Assembly (NCBI GenBank): GCA_963580455.1
Contig: OY756958.1
Location: forward strand, 24,688,501 to 24,752,500
Direction of reading: 5' to 3'
DNA from: Euonymus europaeus
Taxonomy: Eukaryota; Streptophyta; Magnoliopsida; Celastrales; Celastraceae
DNA: 64,000 bases
Made by a program: the position numbers and the translations under genes. Shown one piece after another: positions 34,514 to 52,108 of this stretch (position 1 is its first letter; each line of letters starts with the position of its first letter). The notes beneath the pieces were generated by a model that was not told the origin of the DNA, searched no databases, and saw only the letters and a list, made by a program, of their open reading frames with translations.

Positions 34514-34740
34514 TCCCGAGGCATATGGCTCAACGACATCAACTGGGGTCTTCGGTTTGGTCAGTATGATAGGTTCCGGATTCGAAGCGCGCCTCCAGCG
34601 CTGCTCAGGAGTTCGGTGATTTATCTGAACACACCCAGTCTGTTCCTGTCGTTGTGTCGCATAACCTACAACTTACATTCTACCGGCATTCCGAGGACGC
34701 AGGTCAGTAGACAGGTCCTTCGATCCTACCTCAACCCAAA
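34514..34740 (+). mobile_element. Probable SINE
   Basis: A GC-richer insert in AT-rich DNA. Its head holds ATGGCTCAACGACATC (weak A-box) and about 35 bases later GGTTCCGGATTCGAAGC (weak B-box). It ends with an A run at 34738-34745. The flanks AAAAAATATATACAGT (before) and AAAAAATATACACTG (after) look like an imperfect target duplication. Confidence 0.45.
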
Positions 34741-37700
34741 AAAAATATACACTGAGATTAGTTAATCTGCATACTCATTGCTCACCTCACACTCATTAAA
34801 TTAGTTAGCAAATTAACCGTTACAACTTGGATGACAACGCAGGTACAATTTTGACTAGATGGGTTTTTATCGTTTATTTTTAAACTTCTAAATAGAATGA
34901 ATAAATTTGAAGAATTTGGCCATGACACGGACTGGAAAATACTATATTAGTTTTTCTATTAATAAATACTGAATGCATGGACTGAAGAAAAATGCAAATT
35001 GGTCTCCATAGGATATAATTATAGTAATATGCTGACGTGTCAGATTGAATCATTTGAATTCCTATTCGCTCACATAGAAAGTTTGATGGAATACATGTAA
35101 ATGGAATAGAGGATAGAGATCTACATCACAAGCTTTTTACACAATTCATCAAAGCACAACAAGAGATTGATTGAGGATGAAATAAAGGCTGCAATCTGCC
35201 ATTTCATGAAATAGTTTTTCTTTCGATCACAATCTTTTGTGTGTGATAAAACGAGTAGCTAAGTTAATCGATTGTCTCACATGAATGATCGTAACTCCAT
35301 TGAAATGCACATGTAGGATCCATTTCCCATCTCGTATTCTGCTTTAAATGGAGGTCAAATGAGGACGATGTTTTTTTAGGGTTCTAAAACATTATTCATC
35401 AAAAATATTTTATTATTTATATTTTATTCCTATAATCATCATCGTTATTTTTCATAACAAATCTCAATTCCCAAGCTTTCTTGTGTTTTCAAAAAACGAG
35501 AGAGCATGTATGACCCTGTGCCAGCATGAAGTGCTAATCCGTTGCATAAATTTTCAACCCTTTGTCTTAATCCTTCTTTCATTTTCTTTAATGATAATAA
35601 ATTAATATTATTTGCTTTGTCATAGATCCAAATAAATTGATTATTCATAATTCGTGGTCAATGATATTTAGGCCCAGAAAATATATCTTCGATGCAAAAG
35701 GAGTTGTACTTTGCTTATAAATCACTCGCTTGAGTCGTAGCGGATCAATATATATTAGTGAAAACAAGACAGAGATAGCAATAGGCCAGGCATCGGATTT
35801 GATGGTCTCTGTAAAAAAGAAGAAAAAATTACGGAGGAATCCAGAAATAGTGTCTCAGTAGCTCATCTCCTCTAGTTGCTACTGGTTCTTGGCAACAATA
35901 ATTGAAGAGTACAGCAGACACAGAGTCTTTAATGTAGATTTCCTACATATAATTTCAATCAAATAGTGGAACAATTTGAATCAAATTAAGTGGACAAGCA
36001 ATGATCTTCTTCTTCTTCTTCTTCCACATTTGTCTCCTTTGGAACCTTTGTTCCAAATGGGTCCGAAGTCTCCCCACATGCAATGATTTTCTTCTTACAC
36101 ATCTGTCTCCTATCCTATGGAACCTTTCTTCCAAAGGTGTCCAAAAGTCTCCGCACATGCCCATTTTATTTGCATTGTTTTCTTTTTATCGTATTTGCAG
36201 TGTCTAAATTTCCACCCACGGGCATTATTAAATGATGAATAAAAATAAATTAATATAATAATAAGTTATGCGGGGTCGGCGACATTTAGAGCGTAAGCAT
36301 CCCGAAATCTAATCGTATAACATCTAAATTGCACCTCGACAATTCTACCATTAATCACATTTTCGCCTTTAATATAAACCTAATTGGTATGGCTCTAGGA
36401 GTATCCATTAGCCAGTCGGCAATATTAATTATTTTATTTAGGGAGGGCTAGCTAGCTAGATTGTTGTTCAGTTATTTAAATAATAGATTATACACAATTG
36501 CATAGGGGGTGTATTATCCCACAAACAAGGCCTCGTGCTTGACAACATCATTTACACTGTCAAAAAAAATATTATTACACATTTTTTTATTATTGTTTCT
36601 CGAGTATTCAGACATTAATGGTCCACAACGATTTTCATATCACTATCACTCTCTAACATAATCCCTACTATTCTCCAACGAAGACAACTTGTGCAACATG
36701 TACATAAAGTCGTCAATGCAGCCTTATGGATTATAGTTGGAGCCACTGTCATACCAAATTGTTTTTTTATGGATAATAACTACTTGCAAGAAGTAATAAT
36801 GGAGTTTATTCTTTTAAAAATTTGACTATTTGTACGGGCCGAATTTTGTATTAGGCTCAAAATTAGCACAACGGCAGACGACCCAAATAATTATCAGACC
36901 CAATTATGCTAGTCTAATGGACCAGTTGCACTATCCGTTGGTCATCATGGAGGCACTCATCAGAGCACTCCGGTGAATAGGAATAAAAAAAAACAAACTG
37001 CCCACTATGTTTAAAATTCAAAAACTGATTTTATAAGGTTTGAAAAGGATTTTTGTTTTTATTTTCAAATCCGTTTGGGTCGATTATGATTTTTAATATC
37101 AGGTTTAAGGTATTCAAATCGATTGATAAATGGTTAGAGCTAGTATCCTAACCGAAACCGTCCAGAACCTGAGCATATCTCTAATTAGAAGTAAGTTTTG
37201 AAAAATATTATTGAATATTTTAGTAAAAAGATTCGAGTCTCTAACTTGTATAGAACTAAAAATACTTAACCACTATTCTAATTATTTGTCTATTGTTATG
37301 AATGCTTTTTTAAAAAGAATATATGTTAAAATTCTTAGAAAATAATAGTTAAAATGATAAATGGGTACTCAACAGTAAACAATTATGGAACGATTATGAT
37401 TTTTGAAATTTACATGGTTTTTGGAATGATTTTGATATAAGATAACTTATATAGAATTAATTTTGATATTCCCTAATTAAAAAGGTACCAAATTCATTGT
37501 CATCTACGCATTTTTTTTTCTCTTCATATTTTCAAGATCACTTTGCTAATTCGATCGTGGAAAGTTCATTGATTGGCACCACCCCGATGTCAAGAACTCT
37601 CACGATCATCATTCTCTCTCCTCTCTGTAGATTATTGGTGGCCATACTCTGGCCGTCTACACTATTCATTGTCATGAAAGCTCCATATCACTAACTCACT

Positions 37701-38335
37701 CTACAAAATGCGTTTACAGGTGCATGAAAAAGTAATGATGCTACGATGAACACTCCATATATCACTAATTCACTATACAAAGTGCGTCTACAAGTGCATG
37801 AAAAAGTTGTACTTCTTCTTTGCGTCTCGGAATTGTCGTCTTCTTTTTCTTTCAATTAAGTGTGTGATGATTAGTGACACGTAAGAAAAATTAATGTTGA
37901 TTATGTGATTAGATTTTCAATTGGAAGAAGGAAAAATAAATAAATCAATGACTAAAATATTCTATCGATTGATGTTTTTCACTTTCCGTTTGTCATCAAA
38001 GGCCCAATCCTTCTTTGAGGAAGTCCTGGACTGGAGCTTCTGGAGGCCTATGTATGGTAGATCAACCCAGATTGGAAACAGTGTGGCCCATTACTCGAAG
38101 ACAGACATTCGCTATTAGTCTACTCGATCAAAGGCCCATCCCATCGCTGTTTGTTTCCTGATAAAATTTACATAGAGAAGAAAATATACTTTGAGGCTGA
38201 ACTAGAAAATAATATTCTCAAATAATTGTATGAAAATAATATTCCTATCTATCATTAGATTAAATGTTATAATCTCCATCATGAAGAAAAAAAGTTACAT
38301 AAATGTTCTCAATTAATAATTTGACACCGTTATTT

Positions 38336-38560
38336 CACTACAAGAAATTCATAAATTATGTACGAATTTTTTGTGTGGATGGTCCAAATAATCCGTCAGT
38401 AATATTGATCACCGATAGAAAATTTCCGTCGTTAAAATCCTCGTAAGTAATATGAACCCCAATGAAAAAAAATCGTTGATAATTAACGATGAATTTTTTA
38501 GTCGATAATCCATCAGAAAAAAAAAATTCCATTGACAAAAAATAAAAATTTAATGCATAA
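38336..38560. mobile_element. CACTA-type transposon terminus
   Basis: Sequence begins CACTACAAGAAATTC, a close match to the plant CACTA terminal repeat CACTACAAGAAA. It is followed by the subterminal small repeats typical of the group (words with CGTCAGTAAT, CCGTCGTTAAAA, CGTAAGTAAT, CGATAATCCATCAG). I did not find the opposite terminus in the window, so this is either a truncated end or one side of a larger element. Confidence 0.55.
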
Positions 38561-38902
38561 TCACAATCTTATAAGAGACAAACCTATAGAAAAAAACAAT
38601 AATTTAGATGATCAAATGTCAATAACAATCGCCACCGAATTAAAAAAATGACAAAAGGATCACCGAAACCAGTAAAATTGCGGGTAAATCGAATCGAATC
38701 CTCACAGTTCAACTACCAAAAAAATTTCTTCGACGGTTCGACCTTTTTCTTTATAATTGATTTCTCGGAAACCAATCAAAAACCTCAAACCTAACCGTGA
38801 ATGAGAGACCAAAATCTCAAATCCGTCCTAGTAAAACCGAGATCAATGCATTAGTATGAAGATTGAGAGGAACTAAATTAAAAGGATCTCTATTTGTTTC
38901 CG

Positions 38903-39205
38903 CTATGCAACAAGTCCTCTCAGTCTGCACATTCGTCTATATAACCTGGTTCCTGCAGGGGGGCACTGAAGAGAATGTGAAAGCAGCCATTGATCGACGC
39001 AGTCCTCGTGAAACATGCGGTCGCATCTTGGCAGGACCCGCACTTGATCGCCATGCTTGTACTCTTCCAAGCATATCGCACAGCTGGAAGAATCCGGGCT
39101 AGAGGGACTAGGTATTGCTATTTTCGAATCGAAGACATACACGGGGATGCCCGAGAGGTGCTGATCCGGTGCCTTGGCTGCCAGAGAGGCTAATATATTG
39201 TGCCT
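38903..39205 (-). pseudogene. Decayed RING-H2 finger (ATL/RHA-like) fragment
   Basis: The minus strand encodes [19 protein letters not shown], clearly the front half of a RING-H2 domain, then [16 protein letters not shown] and HSLQCPP. Compared with the C3H2C3 consensus, the fourth ligand (His in C.H..H) is Arg and the last Cys (CP.C) is absent, replaced by PPA and unrelated residues before a stop. The upstream part ([21 protein letters not shown]) resembles the segment before the RING in membrane-anchored ATL-type ligases, but no transmembrane segment or ATG precedes it. This is best read as a fragment of a ubiquitin-ligase gene, perhaps carried by the neighbouring CACTA element. It could not fold as a normal RING. 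Confidence 0.75.
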
Positions 39206-39214
39206 CCACTGCAA

Positions 39215-40028
39215 ATGGCTAGGGTTTCTTGCTTCGTGGTTTTAAATTTTAATTCCAAAGGGTCCTGGGTTGTTTTTTTCTCGAGAATATTTGACATTTT
39301 TCTTGGGTTTTATAGACTAGCGATTTGGATAGCAAAATTTGTTCGGTTACTGTGAAATTCAAATCAAGTAAAACTCTTAATAAGGGGGATTTTATGAAGC
39401 TCCTCGGCAGCTCCTGCCCTGTTAATTACAGAAAATGCTTGACATCAATGGTTTTACCAAATCTTGGGGGCAAATTTTTCATCATTTTTCCTGTTTCTAA
39501 GACAAAATTAAGCTAATTTACTTCCAAGTTCCTATATATATATAATAATAATAATTGAGTTTCTCTAACCAAAAATACAATTTAATTTTCCAATTACCGT
39601 CCGAGTTTATTTATTTATGAAATTATCATACTATTTAATCAAAACCAAAATAATAGTTACGATTCATGTAATAATATTCATTCAAGTAATTCCTTTCATA
39701 CAAAATGAATCAATCCTCCCATGTTACTGAATTAGACCTCATGGTGCAATGGGAGACCACAAAAGAATTGCTGCACCGTCTGCAAGGCCTTCCTCTCAAT
39801 AGTCAATACACATGGACTATAGACTTGCAACCTTTCGTTAAATAAGAATGTTAAAAGATCTGGGTATTTTTTGTTTCAGTTATCCCAAATGCAGATGTCC
39901 TGAAATCGTGGACTCCAAAAGATTCATGTAAAATCGTGTGCATCAATCACAACGTTTGCCTTGGACACCTCGGACAAAAAAACACTGAACCTGTACAATT
40001 GTTGGTCAGTAACGATAAATAATGACCA
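39215..40028. other. Intergenic region, RING fragment to APE2 3' end
   Basis: AT-rich DNA with no gene signal. The final stretch, about 39650-40028, is probably the 3' UTR of APE2. Nothing else seen. Confidence 0.4.
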
Positions 40029-43000
40029 TCATTTGGGCTGAGATTTTGAAGAAGCCCATTTAAAGTAACCGCAGTTTGCTTCCGGATTTGAGGCAGGCCC
40101 CTGCAACCATATATAAAACAGACAGGGACTTTAATTTACGAAGGAAACTCAGTTCAAAGAGAGTAGGTATTTTGTTTGTGCACATATACAATACCTCAGC
40201 TCGAGCACAGACATAAAATCTGCGACCAAAAGTAGGACCAGCTTTCTTCACTACTCGAGCAACACAAGGTTCCTTATGGCCCTTGCAAAGGGGTATGCTA
40301 CTCTTCATGAATTGCTGTATCCTTTGCCATTCCTGTAAAGCCACATTATTTTTCTCTCTCTCTAAGGAACTGCAAATTTCTTCATCCTTGTCCGGGGTGG
40401 ATGACTTCGAACCAAATCCACAGTGCTTGAAACGCTTGCTTTCGTCAGCTTCTGCCGAGACAGGAGTTCCGTTAGATTGGTTGCTACAATTTGTTACCAC
40501 TGCCTGCTCATATGAGGTATCAGTTCCAGAGCTGTCATTAGCAGTCGTAAGACTCGAACTTTTCTGGAAAAATGCCCTCAGAGATAGTTGAGACAACTGG
40601 CCTTTTCTCACTTTTTCCCTGGTATTTTCAGTTGGCACTGAACTATAATGCTTACTCCCTAATGTGATTATGGTTTTATTGCAATCCTCATCAACAGATT
40701 CTCGGGAATGCTCATCTGTATTCGAGATTCCACCTGTTGGTGGGGCTGGTGTTCTGGAAACATCCAAGCTTTTGATGTTTTGACTGCAACTTGCTATGCC
40801 GCAATTTCCATACGCAACTGCATTTGTGGCCCTGTAGGATTGGACTTGAGTCGCAACTTGTCTTTTCATTAACACCGAGACTGCACAAAAGACCAAGGGT
40901 TAATTAATCTGTAGCAACACATGAGAAACATGCAGCTGACGAAATAATGAAACACACTCGCACCCTCCTCAAAAACTCAAGAAAAGAAATACAACAGATA
41001 AAATAGATGGCAACAGGAACCAGACATTGATATTGAAATGTCTAAATTTACTAAGATGCCATCACTGTCATCGCAAGAACAAGAAAGTTGCCAATACCCA
41101 GCGTTTGTTGAAGCCCATGAATCCCCGTAAGATATCTAGCAGATAAAGGGGGAGTGCTATGTTGGAGGATATCAGAGATTTCTACCAAACTCGTATAGAC
41201 AGGAGCATGATCTGAACCTTCCAGCTTAATGCTCCAACCTCCTTTCCACCTGATACAGGGGAAAAAAGGTGAGTTTTGGTACGTATACACAGTGTTACAG
41301 GATGTATATATGAAATATGCATGCAAATCTTGTAACTACTAGAATTAGCTTTACATTTTAATCGTTCCAAGTTAACTGCCTACCTTAAAGTGAAAAATCA
41401 TGAGAAGAATATAGGATGGAAACAACAACAAGAAAAGAAGAAGACACGTGAGCACACACTCAACCAGCCATGCAGATGCACAAGGCAGGATCCTACGAGT
41501 ACGCGCACATTGAGATTCTATTAGCAAATCAAGTTACAACACCATTAGAATGTACCATGATTAACTCTGTTAAACTATGTGGTTAAATATAGCTTACCTA
41601 GTTGTATTTCCAGGTTTCCACCGTTTATACTCTGTCAAAATATCACATTCCTTAACATGACAAGTTACAAACTTATGCCCTCCTGGGTCGTGATCTTGAT
41701 GCAAGCATGATCCAGCACAAAGAATATGGTCAATTCTTGTCCCATAATTGAATTGTTCAGCACCGGTATTTGATGGCCAGCATGTGTATGCATCCTTCCT
41801 GAAGAGTATTTGGTACAAAAAGGACTCAAAATCTTTATTTTTACTTAAAGATTTTGGGAAAAATAAATCGCAAAATAAAAAACCAGTCATGGAATGTGAT
41901 ACTCATAATTTACAAATTAAACAGATATCTATTTACTGAAAAATCAATATTCAAAATTTATGCAGATTCAGAACTACAACGAATAACCATTAACAAACAA
42001 ACGCAATCATAGGGCATAGGCTCTTAACCTGTCAGGATGTTTGGCTCTGAAAACATCAAAAAAGGGGCCACCGGATTCCTCCAGGATAGATCTAAACCAT
42101 CTTCTGAACCTGCAACGCAGTTCAAAGAATATTTTAAACAATCCAAACTGCATAAATCATAATAGATAACCTTCAGTCAACTCGAAAGTGCAAACATAGT
42201 ATTAGAGCAGCAAATTTTAGATATCAGCAAGCAGCTTACTCATTCTTCTCAAACTCTGGTTCTGCGTCACAGCGGTCTATAGCAGCTGGAGCAATGTTGA
42301 GATCTCCAACTACAAAAACCCTTCTTCCCCGATGCAAGATCGATTCCCACCTTTTCTACAGCAAAGATAGCCAATTTCAACAGAAAAATAAGAAAATTAC
42401 ACATGCATGCTGGCAAGTGGCATCGTTCATTTTTCTGAGAGAATGAAACAGATAACCGAAAACTTCTACAGCAAGGCACGGGATGCACTAAAAACTGAGT
42501 GCCAAGAGAACGCATGAATTAAATATAGCACAGCTTTAAAACTGATGAAATTCAGAGGAACTCTTAGCACTTCTATATATCAGATAAACTTATATTTTCT
42601 CCAAAAATGATCCTTCTCTTTCAGATCAAGGCCTTGGTAGAACTTGTCATTGATCTGGATTTTGATAGGTAAAAACATCACACATTACAAAGAAAATGAA
42701 ATACAATAAGCTGCGATTAGAGTTAAAAATCAAAATTAGCAAGTCAATAACTTCTTAAGGCCTATGAGCCATATTCCCTCTTTAGTTCCATAAATTTGAC
42801 TAAATAGCGGCATTCCACTGGGTAGGATCTAGATGTATTCATCCATCCACCATTCGTCAAAAGGATCAAACACGATTGAACTAATTAATATTCCAGGTTT
42901 CCCAAACTAGGTTCACATCATCAACAAAAAAGCCTTTTTTTAAGTACATGAAGCATATGGAGATGAGGAAAACAACTCTCATTCACAACACTCCCCAATG

Positions 43001-44070
43001 TGTGGGGCCGGGACAGGCAGAATTACCCCATAGAAGAGGTTGTTTTCAAAAATTGAATTTGTGACATTTAAGTTGCACCCTGCAACTCTACCACTAGGCC
43101 TCATATTCACCTCTATGAAGCATACGGAGAAGAACAAAAAAAAAATACAGATGACATGATCAAACTTGTTCATGAATATTATAACAACAGAAATCCTGAT
43201 TCATCAAAGCTCAACCAAAGAATTACCACTGCACAGTGACTTTTGTCTCAAGAAGCATAATATAAATTTTTTGTTACCTGTAATATATTGAAAAAATCAC
43301 GCTTAAACTGTGTCCTCTCAGCATCATCACATCCTGCTCTAGGCCCATATATATTGAATAGCACTGACAAAATTCCACAATTGATTTCATTGGAAAATGA
43401 AGAACATAGTGATGTGTACCAAGTTTAGAAATGACCAGTAATAATCACCAAAGTGGCCGTGATCAGTGATAACACATCGTCCCTCCCAGTCAACTTTAAG
43501 AAGTTCATCATTTGTGAACTCTTCAAGCCCTTCAGCAACTGCTCCATCTTTTCCGCCCTGACCATCATCTAAAAGGCCAGTGAAGCCCTCCTCTGCAGCA
43601 ATCGGCAATGCCACTTCGTTACTTGAAAATGCCGACTTAACACGGCAAAAAGTTGCCACCCCTGCACAAGACGAAACAAAAAAAAAAAAGCACTGAATAC
43701 ACCAAATAATGACAGAAGCTGAATAACATATATTGAAATTTCCCAATTGAGGCATTCGACAAACACCTTACCTGAATAGCCAGTCCGGCCTTTATCATTT
43801 GTTCGAGTGCAAGAGAAAAACGATTCATACCCATCAGCCACAACCAAATCCGCCGTCATCTCCTGCCTTCGCAATTTGGTTTCCTGCATTTCGGGTCCAA
43901 ATTGAAATTTGGGCTACGCGAGTAACGAGGGAGAAAATGGTAATGTTCACAGAGAAGAATACCTGAAAGCAAATAATATCGGCATCGAAGGAGTCGAGTA
44001 GTTTGAGGAGAGAACCAAACTGAGAGACTCGTTGCCTCAGACCATTCACGTTATACGTTACTATCTTCAT
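40029..44070 (-). CDS. APE2: DNA-(apurinic/apyrimidinic site) endonuclease 2
   Basis: Ten exons on the minus strand: 44070-43963, 43883-43772, 43661-43449, 43363-43278, 42355-42240, 42109-42029, 41798-41598, 41249-41098, 40880-40195, 40100-40029. Phases close to 608 residues. The first 330 or so form the exonuclease III-type phosphatase fold with [37 protein letters not shown] and EGSDHAPV, all the catalytic blocks of AP endonucleases. Residues 454-461 (QLSLRAFF) are an exact PIP box, QxxLxxFF, for PCNA binding. The last 50 residues hold a GRF-type zinc finger (CKGHKEPC.. GRRFYVCAR.. CGYFKWA). This is the APE2 layout; it trims 3'-blocked ends in base-excision repair in the nucleus. At4g36050 is the remembered orthologue. 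A longer start at 44112 would add 14 residues. Confidence 0.93.
42985..43110 (-). mobile_element. SINE-like insert in APE2 intron 4
   Basis: On the minus strand the intron contains GAGGCCTAGTGGTAGAGTTGC, a good A-box match, followed by a decayed B-box region (CAAATTCAATTTT) and GGGGTAATTCTGCCTG. This resembles common plant tRNA-derived SINE heads. It explains in part why intron 4 (42356-43277) is much longer than the other APE2 introns. No target duplication was identified. Confidence 0.45.
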
Positions 44071-44882
44071 CCCTACATATGCATCGCTAGAGAACTGCGG
44101 AAGTAGAGCCAACGGATCGTGAATGTTTCGTTCGTTAAGCGACCGGGTACTTACACGACGTCGTTGCCTGTTATTTTATACATGCCTTCTCGTTAATCAA
44201 TTAAAGTGGCGTGGCGTGGGTTTAATCTTTGGCGCGATGGCTCGTCGAAAGCACTAGTCCCGGCTCAGGTCGGTATTTAGCAGAATCCCCATAGTCTAAC
44301 CGACACTGGAAATGGGTTTCTATAGTTATGCTTGCTGTTCTTTAGACTGCGGGCAAAATTCTAATTATGGGCAACATCCCAATGACACAAGTTGTTTTAA
44401 GACTTCATTTACTAAGAAGTTGAAAGAAAGGTGTAACTAAATTTAGGCATTCAGCAGGCAGCCAGCAAAGACTGAATCGATAGTATATCTGCATCTTCCA
44501 CCAATGCATAGACTCCATCACACAAACTAAAAAGAAAGTAATCACATCAAAGGATGGGATACACCCAAGCACACAAACACAACAAAGTTTGCATTAATAG
44601 TACTCATGGTCAAAGAATACAATTTGCAGAGCACAACCATGAAAGTCCCCATCACACCTTAAGCCGTTACATTCCTATTTCTGAAGCTGAGGCCTACATG
44701 AAAACACATCATCACTTACTTCTCTGTTCCAGAAAGATGCCAACGAGGTTTTGAACATGCAAGGGAGGGAAGGGCCTGCTAGGGTCGAGCACGGTCTTTG
44801 AGATAAATAACATCTCGGACGAAGGGTCTCAGATCTCTGTTTTATTGACTCATCTCACTCTTCAAAATGCTCCAGCTCTAAT
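44071..44882. other. Intergenic region, APE2 promoter and CDPK 3' side
   Basis: Both neighbours are on the minus strand, so this 0.8 kb holds the APE2 promoter/5' UTR (44071 to about 44350) and the 3' UTR of the CDPK gene. Repeated ACGTCG-like words lie near 44157. No additional gene seen; a bHLH gene that I remember between the Arabidopsis counterparts is absent. Confidence 0.45.
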
Positions 44883-49685
<4,803 letters not shown>

Positions 49686-51108
49686 GATATCCAACTAGCT
49701 TTTTGAAAGATCAAGAAACATAGATTTAAGGCTTCTTGGTAAAAAAGCTGCACCAGTATATATAAAAAAACATACATGTATACACTTATGTATAAATTGC
49801 AGATGCGAATAAATAAATGGAGAAGAAATGGTGGGGAAGAAAGATAGGAAGGGGAGGAGCAGATCGGAGGAAGACGGGAAGAAAGAGGGGGGCAGGTGGT
49901 GGTGGGGGTGGGGTGGTCAAGAAGAGACTTTTTGAATAAAAAACATTTAAAAGAGAAAACTCTCCTTGTTTGATCTTTCTCCGTTTTTTGGACGGAGAAA
50001 GACAGAAGAGAAGAAAAAAAGTGGATTTGTTTACATATTTGTCACATCCTGTTCACGTTTTTTTTCTAACTTTTGCTTATTCGAGGGTTTATACATTTTA
50101 TAGTTCATGTTTTATTAAAATTTATGTTTTATATCAACAAATTATTGGTTCAAGTGATACGAAGTCGTTTGTTCTCCTTAAACAAAGTCATGAGTTAGAG
50201 TCTTTATCCAAATTTAATCGCAATGAGATTAATTGTGGACACAAAACGGTCATTCTGCAAGGCAAGTTCAAGAACATTAAAATTAAGAGCATTCACTTGA
50301 TTATTTCTTAAACTTTTGCATTAATTCAAACAAAAGGTGGGTTAGATTGTTTCCTTGCATGGCACTTCATTCACGTAATCCTATGAACCTTATGAAAAAT
50401 GAAGTGTCAATGATCAACTACAATGGAGTGTCAATAATCAACTACATATGGAATAATTTAAGAACCCTTCTTATCCCGACTCTATTCTGGACCAAGGGGA
50501 CCAAGGGGTACATATTTTTTGCATCTGATTCGAGTAACATGTGACATATCTTCTTTAAAAAAAAAAAGAGTAACATGCATGTGATATACAGCTTGCATGA
50601 AAAAATACGTCCACCAATCTTGAACAAGCGAGGGTACATGCCAAATACGCGCGATACCAAAAGTGGCATCCATATGAGGATCCAACAATTATTCCAATAT
50701 TTTTTCCTTTCAATGAAGATGACTTATTGGAAAATTGGGACCTTCTGTAATATATTTTTAGGCCATAAAAATTATTCGCGTGTAGTAATAAACATAATGT
50801 ATTTAGCCATATTATTTTATTTGAAACCAAAAAAACCGAATTTAATCTAAAAAATGTATGATGATTCTAGATCGTTGTTGTTATGTTAAGAGTCATGAGT
50901 TTTTTAATAAGTTCACATTAATTGAATTGTCAAAGCGACAACATTAACAAGTGGACCGATAAAAGCAATTTCAATAATATGTTGTAAATTTCAAGCTCAG
51001 TCACATATAATATATTATTCGCTTTAGATTTATCATTTTTAATATAAATCAAACTGACACGACTTTATTTTTTTATAAATCGTCTCACCTAATGATACTT
51101 ATCCAGAG

Positions 51109-51629
51109 TGTTAGGAATTGATTAAAAAGTTTGATGATTTCTTTTGCTATAAAAGAAATCCTTGTTTTGTGGAAATACGTTTCCAAGTTGGTCTCTAATT
51201 AGGAATGTAATTGATATCATATTTATAATTGGAAACATCTTGGGTAGGAATTCCTAGGTAGAATAGAACTGAGAGACTTGACTCTTCTATAAATACTAGT
51301 GATTTACTGGAATTTATGGGTGTGTTGTGAGTACAAAAGATAGAGACTTCTAGGACGGTGTGTGGTGAGCACAGAGAAAATAATGAGTTTTATTTTTGAG
51401 GTTTACCTGGATTTCTTAGCGAGAGAAAATTAAGACTGTGTGGTTGTATAAATTTTCTACAAAATGAAAATTTTCTTTTTGTTGTCTTTTGACAGCACCT
51501 GTGATTTTTCTCTGAATTTATAATTTTTCACGTTAAATTTTTGTATCAATGATTATTGTATTTTTTTATTTCAATTTTTTATATCATCGTATGAATTTGT
51601 GCAACACGAATATGGGGATTCTTCCAACA
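51109..51629 (+). mobile_element. Probable solo LTR, copia type
   Basis: Sequence starts TGTTAGGAATTG and ends GGGATTCTTCCAACA, with inverted termini TGTTAGGAA/TTCCAACA as in plant copia elements. A TATA-like CTTCTATAAATACTAG lies near 51283. The bases outside are CAGAG on the left and AAGAG on the right, a target duplication with one mismatch. No second LTR or internal region lies nearby, so it is probably the product of LTR-LTR recombination. Confidence 0.55.
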
Positions 51630-51996
51630 AAGAGTGCTAGGGAGATGAATTTTTTTAATAACCACACGTTACGTGAATTGTCCAAATGATGCGCTGTAAT
51701 TTTATATTAATAAATATCCGAACGGTGCAACGACAAAACACCCGCGAGTTAGTCAGACTTCACTAGCGATTCCCAATGTGTCGTTTAGACCCAACTTGCG
51801 AGCCAATAAAATACTAAATCAAAACACTCCAGAATAAAGGAGGGTACATAGACGCAGACATTTTCTGTCCCACTCGACTGCAACAGGTTTTGTAATTGTG
51901 TGCATACAGATACAGGAAAAATGACCATTAAACACAACAACTCGGTACAAAAAGAGAGTAGAGAGCAGACGCTTCAGGCTGGGTGATAAGATTAAG

Positions 51997-52108
51997 CCTC
52001 CGTTTGGGATAGAGTATAAGCTAATTTATACTCTGTCCCCATATTCTCAGCTTTTACGTTTTACGAAAATTTATACTCTATCAACATACTCTGATCCAAA
52101 CGGACCCC
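51997..52108. mobile_element. Small Tourist-like MITE
   Basis: The ends are CCTCCGTTTGGGATAGAGTA and TACTCTGATCCAAACGGACC, inverted with few mismatches; TTAA lies outside both ends. The 112-base body also contains ATTTATACTCT twice. The termini resemble those of the element at 21383-21603, suggesting one family with two members in this window. Confidence 0.55.

Larger units (their letters stand above)
34002..38335. other. Intergenic region, J11 promoter to CACTA end
   Basis: No gene recognised. After the J11 promoter comes an AT-rich TIR element (34228-34405), a SINE-like insert (34514-34740) and about 3.5 kb of AT-rich DNA. The pair CTCCATAT..CACTA.. at about 37680-37733 and 37752-37808 is a tandem duplication of about 55 bases with a 73-base period. 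A few short open frames (for example near 37921-38118) show no domain. Confidence 0.45.
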
